45,727 nt of DNA from Trabulsiella guamensis ATCC 49490. GTDB lineage: Bacteria; Pseudomonadota; Gammaproteobacteria; Enterobacterales; Enterobacteriaceae. The stretch spans positions 1-45,727 of the forward strand of contig NZ_JMTB01000079.1 of assembly GCF_000734965.1 (NCBI RefSeq). The letters are read 5' to 3'. A model generated the notes under the pieces. The model searched no databases. It worked only from the letters and a program-made list of their open reading frames with translations, and was not told where the DNA came from. Both the position numbers and the translations under genes were made by a program. Below are positions 39,225-45,727 of this stretch, in pieces. Positions within the stretch are counted from its first letter, which is position 1; every line of letters starts with the position of its first letter.

Positions 39225-40154
39225 TCAGCGGTTAACAGAGCGGGCAATGCGGTTATATGTATGTCTGACACCACGTATAGCTATACTGTATGCCAGGATA
39301 TTTTCAGGAAGCGCCATACCCATATATCCGGTATCACCTATATGATGTAAATCTGCCCCCGCCATTTTACTCCAGAGCGCTATCTGGCGGATCGTGCTGA
39401 TATCAGCGCCTTCCTGAGAGGTCCCAATTGCCGTCATCGCCAGCGCGCCATGACGATGTGCGGTATCAACCAGACGCGATACACGTTCCAGACTCATTCC
39501 GGGTACGGTACCTGGCGCCGGGAGCAAAATGACATCCGCTCCCTGCGTCGCAAACCATCTTACATCCTCTTCGCTGATGATACTGCTACCGCTTTCGCTG
39601 ACAATACCTGCGCCATGCATCTTACCGCTGATAATAACAGCGCTTTCTCCTGTTGCCTCTCTGATTGATTTAACGGCCTCACCTAATGCCTGGTTGCTGA
39701 CACCGTTATTGGGGTTTCCTGTAAGGACAAGTATTTTCGCTCCCATGTTGATAAGCCGACGGGCATTTTCAGGCGTGGCGGCCCGGCCCGATTTCATTTT
39801 CCACAGGTCGTCATGTTCAGTCGCAAAATTCGGATCAACGGCTTCAAGATTAACGCCGATGATCCTGCCGGTCAGGCGCTGGAGTTCATGCAGTGTCTGT
39901 TCCGGAGGCGTGCCTGCTGGCATACCCATGATGCACGGATTTTCGCTATCGAACATGTTTACCAGGATGATATCTGCTCCCTGGGAGGCTGCTAACTCTG
40001 CATTGGTCACGCTGTTAAGCAGCGGCTGCGTAATGGCAATTGATTCGCTCACCATTACCCGTCCTTCGCTTGCACGAACTGCATATAAAAGAGCAGCCCT
40101 GTCCATCGTCTGAAAATCAGAGTTGCAGCAGTCGAGTAATCGCTTATTTGTCAT
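39225..40154 (-). CDS. TIM-barrel protein of unknown function (DUF7916/PEP-mutase-like)
   Basis: 309 residues from the ATG at 40154, chosen because AAGGAG sits 6 nt before it; the frame also has a GTG two codons upstream. Alternating strands and helices with Asp/Gly-rich strand ends (GADIILVNMFDSENP, GAKILVLTGNPNNGVS, GADVILLPAPGTVPGM, GALAMTAIGTSQEGAD) point to a (beta/alpha)8 barrel. It resembles proteins once labelled PEP phosphonomutase or haloacid dehalogenase-like and now, as I recall, DUF7916. No signal peptide is present, so it is cytoplasmic. It is divergent from a GntR regulator. No partner enzyme or transporter lies beside it, so the substrate cannot be named. Confidence 0.75.
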   Translation of the reverse strand: MTNKRLLDCCNSDFQTMDRAALLYAVRASEGRVMVSESIAITQPLLNSVTNAELAASQGADIILVNMFDSENPCIMGMPAGTPPEQTLHELQRLTGRIIGVNLEAVDPNFATEHDDLWKMKSGRAATPENARRLINMGAKILVLTGNPNNGVSNQALGEAVKSIREATGESAVIISGKMHGAGIVSESGSSIISEEDVRWFATQGADVILLPAPGTVPGMSLERVSRLVDTAHRHGALAMTAIGTSQEGADISTIRQIALWSKMAGADLHHIGDTGYMGMALPENILAYSIAIRGVRHTYNRIARSVNR

Positions 40155-40229
40155 GTTCACTCCTTCTTTGTTTAAAAACTGTTTGATTCGGTCTGCAGGC
40201 TGAAAATGATCTGAAAGCCGTTATCGCCT

Positions 40230-40278
40230 TAAACCAAAATGAACCACTTATGTACCACTAGTGTACCATATAGAACCG
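40230..40278. repeat. Cluster of 11-bp direct repeats between divergent genes
   Basis: Three units in exact 11-bp register: TGAACCACTTA (40240), TGTACCACTAG (40251) and TGTACCATATA (40262). They are flanked by looser copies TAAACCA (40230) and AGAACCG (40272). The second and third units also create the palindrome CACTAGTG. The location suits an operator for the adjacent GntR-family protein. Confidence 0.7.
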
Positions 40279-40380
40279 TTTATCCTTTTTGAATCTCTTT
40301 ACGCTTGTTTTGTGATCGCCATGTCTTTAATTTGAAGGCGTATAAGGTTCGGTGCCCGATGTTTTCTGAAAGGGAATGTG

Positions 40381-41166
40381 ATGTCAGTGGAATCAGCTAC
40401 AACAGTGCGTGTCAGGGGAAATATGAAAGCCGCCCAACAGCTTAATATAAAAATCGATGAAACCAGCACAATGCCGATTTATCTTCAGCTGACGGGTGCC
40501 ATTAAGTCGGCCGTTAACGATGGTCGCCTGCAGCCGGGAGATATACTCCCGTCAGAGCGCATTTTAGTGGAACAGCTTGGGATTGCGCGTGGAACCGCCA
40601 GGAAAGCACTGCAGTATCTTTTAGAGGAAGGCATCCTCGTGCGTAATCAGGGGTCGGGCACGTTTGTTGCTCCCCACGTGCGCCAGTCGTTACCTTTTCT
40701 TGAAAGTTTCAGTGAAATGGCTGAGGCCACAGGGGGCAAAGCGACAAGTGAACTGGTGGCATTTGTACGCCGTTCGGCTACGCATGATGAGCAACATATT
40801 CTTCATCTGATTGATCCCCGTACAGAGGTGGTCGAACTGACCCGGCTACGAAAAATCAACGGTATTGCCGTTTCCCTTCAGACGGCGGTTATTCCTGCTG
40901 ATCTACTGGAAACGATCGGAGAAGTCGAAGAATCACTTTATGTGTACCTCGAGAAAAAGGGCGCTCCCGTGATACGAGCCGTCCAGCATTTCAGCGCGGC
41001 GATTGCAGATGAAGAGCTTGTTAAGCGTCTCAGCATCGGCAGGAATGAGCCGGTATTGCTGGTCACCCGCACCGGCTTTACTCATAACGATCGTCCCGTC
41101 GAACATACGCGCACATGGTGTATTAATGAGTATTACGATTTCACGATCGAACTGCATCGCAAGTAG
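40381..41166 (+). CDS. GntR-family (HutC subfamily) transcriptional regulator
   Basis: 261 residues from the ATG at 40381 with AAAGGGA upstream. The N-terminal winged helix-turn-helix (about 30-98) has the family sequence MPIYLQLTGAIKSAVNDG, LPSERILVEQLGIARGTARKAL and GSGTFV. The C-terminal UTRA effector domain (about 115-255) ends HTRTWCINEYYDFTIEL, so it likely senses a small phosphorylated or acidic metabolite. It probably controls itself and the divergent gene through the repeats at 40230-40278. The ligand is unknown. Confidence 0.88.
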   Translation: MSVESATTVRVRGNMKAAQQLNIKIDETSTMPIYLQLTGAIKSAVNDGRLQPGDILPSERILVEQLGIARGTARKALQYLLEEGILVRNQGSGTFVAPHVRQSLPFLESFSEMAEATGGKATSELVAFVRRSATHDEQHILHLIDPRTEVVELTRLRKINGIAVSLQTAVIPADLLETIGEVEESLYVYLEKKGAPVIRAVQHFSAAIADEELVKRLSIGRNEPVLLVTRTGFTHNDRPVEHTRTWCINEYYDFTIELHRK

Positions 41167-41290
41167 TCCCAGACTGGATTGCTCCCGGATCAACATCAAG
41201 GCCAACACTACTGTGCGAAATTCATTGTCATTGCCCAATCTGGCGCTGAAATTAAACAAGTCTCAAGAAAAAGACCATATAAACCAAACA

Positions 41291-41323
41291 AAAAGAGCGC
41301 TCACACACCTCTATGAGCGCTCT
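41291..41323 (-). terminator. Rho-independent terminator of the GMC gene
   Basis: Ten-bp perfect stem AGAGCGCTCA/TGAGCGCTCT with a 10-nt loop; on the minus strand it runs into TTTTTGTTT. It starts 15 nt after the oxidoreductase stop. Confidence 0.88.
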
Positions 41324-41338
41324 GATCACCACTACCTC

Positions 41339-42964
41339 TCAGAAATAATGCGATCCCATCGTCTGCAACCCATGCGCTGCTTTGATGAGATCAGCGGCAC
41401 GTTCACCGATCACCACACAAGGTGCCATGATGTTGCCAACGGGGATCCTCGGCATCACTGACGCATCGGCGACGCGTAGATTCTTAATGCCGTACACCCG
41501 CAGTTGCCCGTCGACCACCGACATCGCATCGCGCCCCATTTTTGCCGTACCGCACTGATGCCAGAAGGTCACCGCTGAGTTGCGCAGGAACTGCTCCATC
41601 TCGCGGCGCTCGCGGTACAGCGGCGTCACTTCGCGTTTGATGAGGTTATCAAATCGGGGATGGTTGCCAATCGCCCGGCACAGTTCCACGGTAGCGAAAG
41701 CCGCTTCCAAATCCTCCGGCTCACTGAGCACGTTAGGATCAATCAACAGCGGATCGTCAGGATTCGGGCCGGTCAGACTCACGCTACCACGGCTTTTCGG
41801 ACGCGCCAGCCCGGCAAACATGGTCCAGCCATGCTCGGGGGGATCGATCCCCACTTCCGGCGGCGACGGTACGGCGAATTCAAGCTGACACTGCAGGAGA
41901 TCCGGCGCATTAAGCCGCGAATCGCTCTTCCAGTACAGCGTCGACTCACAACCGCCCGCGTTGATCGGCTGGGGCGTGCGATACTCCCACGTGCAGCCGA
42001 AAGCAATATGATCCTGATGGTTTTGCCCCACACCAGGATGATGCTCGACCACGTCGATACCGTGCCTGCGAAGCTCGTGCTGGGGGCCAATCCCCGACTG
42101 CATCAGCACTTTCGGAGTCTGGATAGCCCCCATTGACAGGATCACTTCACACAGCGCGCCAATACGGCAGAGCTTGCCGTTGATCACTGCCTCCACGCCA
42201 ATCACCTGTTTGCCTTCAAACAGCAGACGCGTCACCAGTGCATGGGTCACCACCGTCAGGTTGGGCTGATACATACGCGGGTAAACATAAGAACGGTAGA
42301 GCGACTGACGTCGGCCATCGCGAATACGTAAATCGGCAATCGCCACCCCGCCCGGACCTTCCATCATCTCACCGTTCGGGCTGTCAAAACGCGGAATACC
42401 GAAGGCACTGGCGGCCTGTAACGTGGCATGCACCAGCGGCTGCGGTTCAGTTGCCGGGGCAACATAGACTGGTCCGCCACTACCGCGACGTCGTTGATCA
42501 GGCGCACCCTGCCAGTTTTCAATTCGTCGGTAATAGCCGAGGATGGACTCATATTCCCAGCCGGAATCACCCGACTCCGACGCAAAGAAATCCCAGTCGG
42601 TTTTATGGCCGCGCGACCAGACCATGACATTAATGCTTGAACCACCACCCAGCCCCTTTCCCATATTTAAGGGCAGCCGCCGACCATTCAGATGCGGATT
42701 AGGTTCGCCAACGAAATTCCAGTCGTATTTAGAACCCAGGTTCAACGGCCAACTGCCAGGGTCGGAAATGGTTGGGCTGACATCATCATCGCCCGCTTCA
42801 AGTAGCAAGACTTGTACTCCCGGCAGCTCGGATAAACGTGCGGCAACGACACACCCGGCTGAACCAGCACCACAAACAATAAAGTCATAGTTCGACTTAA
42901 GCCCAAAGGTAAGCGAACCGTGCTCGTCCGCAGCACCGATCTTGCTGATAGAATCAACGCTCAT
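41339..42964 (-). CDS. GMC-family FAD-dependent oxidoreductase
   Basis: 541-residue flavoprotein of the glucose-methanol-choline family, nearest in style to choline or alcohol dehydrogenases. The FAD-binding start is YDFIVCGAGSAGCVVAARL (about 27-45) with LLLEAGD at the second strand; GKGLGGGSSINVM is the family signature. Active-site candidates are His469 (in FWHQCGTAKMG) and Asn511 (in VGNIMAPCVVIGERAAD). GAGGATTT precedes the ATG. It stands alone, with no betaine genes nearby, so the substrate (an alcohol or sugar derivative) is not known. Its closeness to idnR/idnT hints at sugar-acid or polyol use, but only weakly. Confidence 0.88.
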   Translation of the reverse strand: MSVDSISKIGAADEHGSLTFGLKSNYDFIVCGAGSAGCVVAARLSELPGVQVLLLEAGDDDVSPTISDPGSWPLNLGSKYDWNFVGEPNPHLNGRRLPLNMGKGLGGGSSINVMVWSRGHKTDWDFFASESGDSGWEYESILGYYRRIENWQGAPDQRRRGSGGPVYVAPATEPQPLVHATLQAASAFGIPRFDSPNGEMMEGPGGVAIADLRIRDGRRQSLYRSYVYPRMYQPNLTVVTHALVTRLLFEGKQVIGVEAVINGKLCRIGALCEVILSMGAIQTPKVLMQSGIGPQHELRRHGIDVVEHHPGVGQNHQDHIAFGCTWEYRTPQPINAGGCESTLYWKSDSRLNAPDLLQCQLEFAVPSPPEVGIDPPEHGWTMFAGLARPKSRGSVSLTGPNPDDPLLIDPNVLSEPEDLEAAFATVELCRAIGNHPRFDNLIKREVTPLYRERREMEQFLRNSAVTFWHQCGTAKMGRDAMSVVDGQLRVYGIKNLRVADASVMPRIPVGNIMAPCVVIGERAADLIKAAHGLQTMGSHYF

Positions 42965-43388
42965 TTTAAATCCTCATAGATATTCACAGTAAGAGTTCTT
43001 TACAACCACAGCTATTGCGATCGTGCTCCCTGAACATCTCTTAACTGCATACCTGTGCTGAGAAGGATCGTACCTCTGTTAACTACCCGGTCCGTGCCAG
43101 CAAACGCGGCAGTATTAGGGAAGCATGAAAAGCAATTCTCCACGCTCTCGCCAGGTTTTAAGGGGTCTCCAGAAATACCCCCCAGCGAAAGCAGAACAAT
43201 GTTTCACCCTAAGACAAACTTGTTAAAAACTTGTGACAAGTAATATGCCGCGATAATAAACAAAGTAAATAGTCGCTATTATGAACAATTCAGATCGTTT
43301 TCTTATAAGCCCACAGGACGTGGGGTAAAGGCAGGAAGCGAAATAAAAAGCAGGATAATTCTTAGAGGCGTGCGGCGCGGAAAGGGAA
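42965..43388. other. Intergenic region upstream of the GMC gene
   Basis: 424 bp holding the leader of the GMC gene and the 3' flank of idnR. ACTTGT repeats at 43218-43241 are the only clear structure. No terminator for idnR and no credible small gene was seen. Confidence 0.55.
43218..43241. promoter_or_regulatory. ACTTGT repeats, possible operator
   Basis: ACTTGT at 43218-43223 and again, 11 bp on, at 43229-43234; the second forms the palindrome ACTTGT-G-ACAAGT (43229-43241). A repressor or activator site for the GMC gene, 254 bp downstream on the minus strand, is possible. Confidence 0.45.
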
Positions 43389-44387
43389 TTACAACGTATT
43401 ACCGTGATAGATCTGGTAGCCGAGATCCACCGTGTCATGGTTAAAATCGTCATTTTTGAGTTTATCGAGCAGCATCTGCGCGGCCATCCGGCCAATGTCA
43501 AAGCGGGGGGTGATAACGCTCGCCAGGCTTGGGATCATCTGCTTGCCCATCTCCAGACCGTGGAACCCGGCGATGGAGATCTGTTCCGGGATCGCCATTC
43601 CCCGCTCGAAACACAATAACAGCGCACCCATGGCAATATCGTCGTTAGTACAAAACACACCGTCAGTATCAGGGAAACGGGTTAAGGCTTCATTCATCAG
43701 TTGCATGCCGAGGTTAATCGACGAGCTGGCGCGAGGGTTGATGCGATGCGCCTCCAGGCCGCGCCCGGTCATCGCGTCGCAATAGCCGCGAAAACGCAGT
43801 TCATCGCGAATATCGTCCTTCGAACCCAGATAGATAATTTTGCGACGCTGGCGCTTATCAAGCATGGTGGTCACCATGTCGAACGCCGCCTGGCGGTTGT
43901 CGAACCCCACTTCCATGTCGAGCCGTTCGCCCTGTAAATCCATCAGTTCAACAATGGGAATTTTGGCGGAACGCAGGAATTTTACCGTCCGCAGCGTATG
44001 GAATTTCTCCGACAGAATAATCCCGTCAATATTATAAGAGAGCAGATTAATGACCGATTCCTCTTCCGATTCACGGTCATAGTTATAGTTGGCGATCAGG
44101 GTCTGATAGTTATGCCCGGACGTCACAGACTCGATGCCAGCCAGAATGTCGGCGAACAGCTGATTCTGAAAAGAAGGGATTAATACGCCAATGGTATAGC
44201 TTTGCGCGTTCAGCAAAATACCCGGCGCGCGGTTGGGGACGTAGTTGATCTCCTCCATGATTCTGGCGATACGCTCCCTGGTCTCTTTCGATACCTTTTT
44301 CGGGGAACGGAGATAGCGGCTGACGGTCATTTTGGTGACGCCCGCCAGGGTGGCGATATCCTGTAATGATATCCTGTGGTTTCTCAT
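43389..44387 (-). CDS. idnR: IdnR, LacI-family regulator of L-idonate genes
   Basis: LacI/GalR-type regulator that in E. coli activates the idn operon in response to 5-ketogluconate and also affects gluconate genes. It has 332 residues from the ATG at 44387 (GGAG 5 nt before), equal to E. coli IdnR and very similar to the sequence I remember. The helix-turn-helix SLQDIATLAGVTKMTVSRYL (7-26) is followed by a hinge (RIARIMEEINYVPN) and a periplasmic-binding-like sensor domain with NYNYDRESEEESVINLLSYN and FCTNDDIAMGALL. It lies 79 bp after idnT in the same direction, as in the E. coli order idnD-idnO-idnT-idnR. Confidence 0.9.
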   Translation of the reverse strand: MRNHRISLQDIATLAGVTKMTVSRYLRSPKKVSKETRERIARIMEEINYVPNRAPGILLNAQSYTIGVLIPSFQNQLFADILAGIESVTSGHNYQTLIANYNYDRESEEESVINLLSYNIDGIILSEKFHTLRTVKFLRSAKIPIVELMDLQGERLDMEVGFDNRQAAFDMVTTMLDKRQRRKIIYLGSKDDIRDELRFRGYCDAMTGRGLEAHRINPRASSSINLGMQLMNEALTRFPDTDGVFCTNDDIAMGALLLCFERGMAIPEQISIAGFHGLEMGKQMIPSLASVITPRFDIGRMAAQMLLDKLKNDDFNHDTVDLGYQIYHGNTL

Positions 44388-44422
44388 CATCTCTCCGGAC
44401 TCGACGCCTGTCCCGGCTGGCG

Positions 44423-44451
44423 CTGAGGGAAAGCGGCGCCCTTTCCCTCAG
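44423..44451 (-). other. Intercistronic hairpin idnT-idnR
   Basis: Perfect 11-bp stem CTGAGGGAAAG/CTTTCCCTCAG with loop CGGCGCC. No T run follows on the minus strand. It probably stabilises the upstream transcript or lowers read-through into idnR. Confidence 0.7.
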
Positions 44452-44466
44452 TTGTACACCAAATGG

Positions 44467-45727
44467 TTAATGCAAAACAGCGTTCAGGGTCAGAACACCG
44501 ATTAAGCCCATGAATGAAATCAGCGTTTCCATCACCGTCCATGTGCGCAGCGTTTCGCCCACGCTGAGGTTAAAATAACCCTTAAACAGCCAGAATCCCG
44601 GATCGTTGACGTGTGAAGCAATCACGCTCCCTGCCCCGGTCGCCAGCACCATCAGCGCCGGATCGGCATGGGTGACGTTGATGATCGGTAACACCACGCC
44701 AGCGGTAGTGATCGCCGCCACGGTCGCTGAACCCAGCGCGATACGCAGCACCGCAGCCACGGTCCAGCACATCAGCAATGGCGACAACGACGTGCCGGTC
44801 ATCAGTTGCGAAATATACTGCCCGACACCGCTGTCCACCAGCACCTGCTTGAACGCGCCGCCGCCAGCGATGATAAAAACGATCATCGCGATAGCGCCAA
44901 TCGAATCCGCCGCCATATCCATCACTTTTTCAAGGGTACGCCCGTTGCGCAGCCCAAGGGTGAAAATCGCGATCACGATAGCAATAAACAGCGCCACTGC
45001 CGGGTTACCGATGAACTCAAAGAACACGCGGACGCTGTCGCCTTTCGGCATCGTGATTTCACACACCGCCGCGATAGCCATCAGGATCACCGGCATCACA
45101 GCGGCAAAAATACTGTTCCAGAAACCCGGCATCTCCTCTTCACTGAAGATCCGCGGGTTAAACAAGCCTTCCGGCGGCGTTCTTTCAAAGCGGGTCAGCA
45201 GTTTGGAAAACAGTGGACCGGCGACGATCACCGTCGGAATGGTGATGATCAGGCCATACAGCAACGTGGTGCCGAGGTTGGCTTCAAAAATCGTAGCGAT
45301 CGCGGTCGGGCCGGGGTGCGGCGGCAGAAAACAGTGAGTCACTGACAGCGCGGCCACCATCGGCACACCAACATACAGCATCGGCAGCCCGGCTGACGCC
45401 ACCACAGTGAATACCAGCGGTAACAGCAGAACGAAACCGACTTCAAAGAACATTGCCAGACCAACCACCAGACCGGTGATCATCAGCGCCCACTGCACAC
45501 GTTTTTTACCGAACGTAGCAATCAGCGTGGTGGCGATACGCTGCGCAGCGCCGGTGTCGGAGATCATCCGCCCGAGCATCGCGCCAAAACCGAGGATCAT
45601 CGCCAGCCCGCCCAGCGTTCCGCCGATCCCTCCCTGAATGGAATGCAGAACTGCCTGTGCATCCATCCCTTCCGCAAAGCCCACTACGGCGGCAACCAGG
45701 ACAAGGGCGATAAAGCCGTTGACCTTA
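44467..45727 (-). CDS. idnT: IdnT, L-idonate/gluconate:H+ symporter (5'-truncated by window)
   Basis: GntP-family inner membrane permease. 419 residues are visible; the frame is still open at the window edge, reading KVNGFIALVLVAAVVGFAEG, so about 20 N-terminal residues are missing. Many hydrophobic helices are present, with family stretches VTHCFLPPHPGPTAIATIFE and ASHVNDPGFWLFKGYFNL. Similarity to E. coli IdnT in memory and the idnR gene next to it favour IdnT over GntP, GntT or GntU. The truncation is a window effect, not a mutation. Confidence 0.9.
   Translation of the reverse strand, partial: KVNGFIALVLVAAVVGFAEGMDAQAVLHSIQGGIGGTLGGLAMILGFGAMLGRMISDTGAAQRIATTLIATFGKKRVQWALMITGLVVGLAMFFEVGFVLLLPLVFTVVASAGLPMLYVGVPMVAALSVTHCFLPPHPGPTAIATIFEANLGTTLLYGLIITIPTVIVAGPLFSKLLTRFERTPPEGLFNPRIFSEEEMPGFWNSIFAAVMPVILMAIAAVCEITMPKGDSVRVFFEFIGNPAVALFIAIVIAIFTLGLRNGRTLEKVMDMAADSIGAIAMIVFIIAGGGAFKQVLVDSGVGQYISQLMTGTSLSPLLMCWTVAAVLRIALGSATVAAITTAGVVLPIINVTHADPALMVLATGAGSVIASHVNDPGFWLFKGYFNLSVGETLRTWTVMETLISFMGLIGVLTLNAVLH

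Noticed and set aside
38858-39274. 138-codon minus-strand frame considered as an integrase remnant
   Set aside because: No tyrosine-recombinase motif (no R-H-R-Y pattern) and it runs through the ssrA terminator.
43223-43501. 92-codon minus-strand frame
   Set aside because: Overlaps the end of idnR in another frame and extends into noncoding DNA; no ribosome site.

Overview
The window is chromosomal DNA of an enterobacterium close to Citrobacter, Salmonella and Escherichia. The evidence is the unbroken core order clpB-pgeF-rluD-bamD-raiA-pheLA-tyrA-aroF-yfiR-dgcN-yfiB-rplS-trmD-rimM-rpsP-ffh-ypjD-yfjD-grpE-nadK-recN-bamE-ratBA-smpB-ssrA, with proteins matching remembered E. coli sequences at nearly the same lengths. 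A bapABCD locus between smpB and ssrA, as in Salmonella, together with idnT/idnR, argues against E. coli K-12. Citrobacter or a close relative is my best guess, from memory rather than a search.

Positions 1-23400 are core genome. Protein quality control and translation: clpB and grpE have textbook sigma-32 promoters; others are rluD, raiA, the rpsP-rimM-trmD-rplS operon, ffh and smpB. Envelope: BamD, BamE and the PgeF editing enzyme. Aromatic amino acids: pheLA, with a complete attenuator, faces tyrA-aroF, with TyrR boxes. Signalling: the yfiR-dgcN-yfiB operon sets cyclic di-GMP. SOS: recN has LexA boxes. The main oddity here is a pheL leader peptide that has lost its usual stop codon and reads 8 codons further.

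Positions 23400-38400 hold an AT-rich 0.7 kb control region and then bapABCD: a 3151-residue biofilm-type adhesin (N-terminal prefix domain, 21 Ig-like repeats, three composite C-terminal modules and a type I secretion tail), followed by its own outer membrane channel, ABC exporter and membrane-fusion protein. The cyclic di-GMP operon in the same window is a plausible, unproven, upstream influence on this locus.

The tmRNA gene ssrA follows at 38453-38816. Beyond it lies accessory metabolism: a TIM-barrel-type protein of unknown role divergent from a GntR/HutC regulator, with a run of 11-bp direct repeats between them; a GMC flavin oxidoreductase; and idnR plus the 5'-truncated idnT of an L-idonate/gluconate locus running off the window end. 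No integrase, transposase, CRISPR array, rRNA or tRNA gene was seen.
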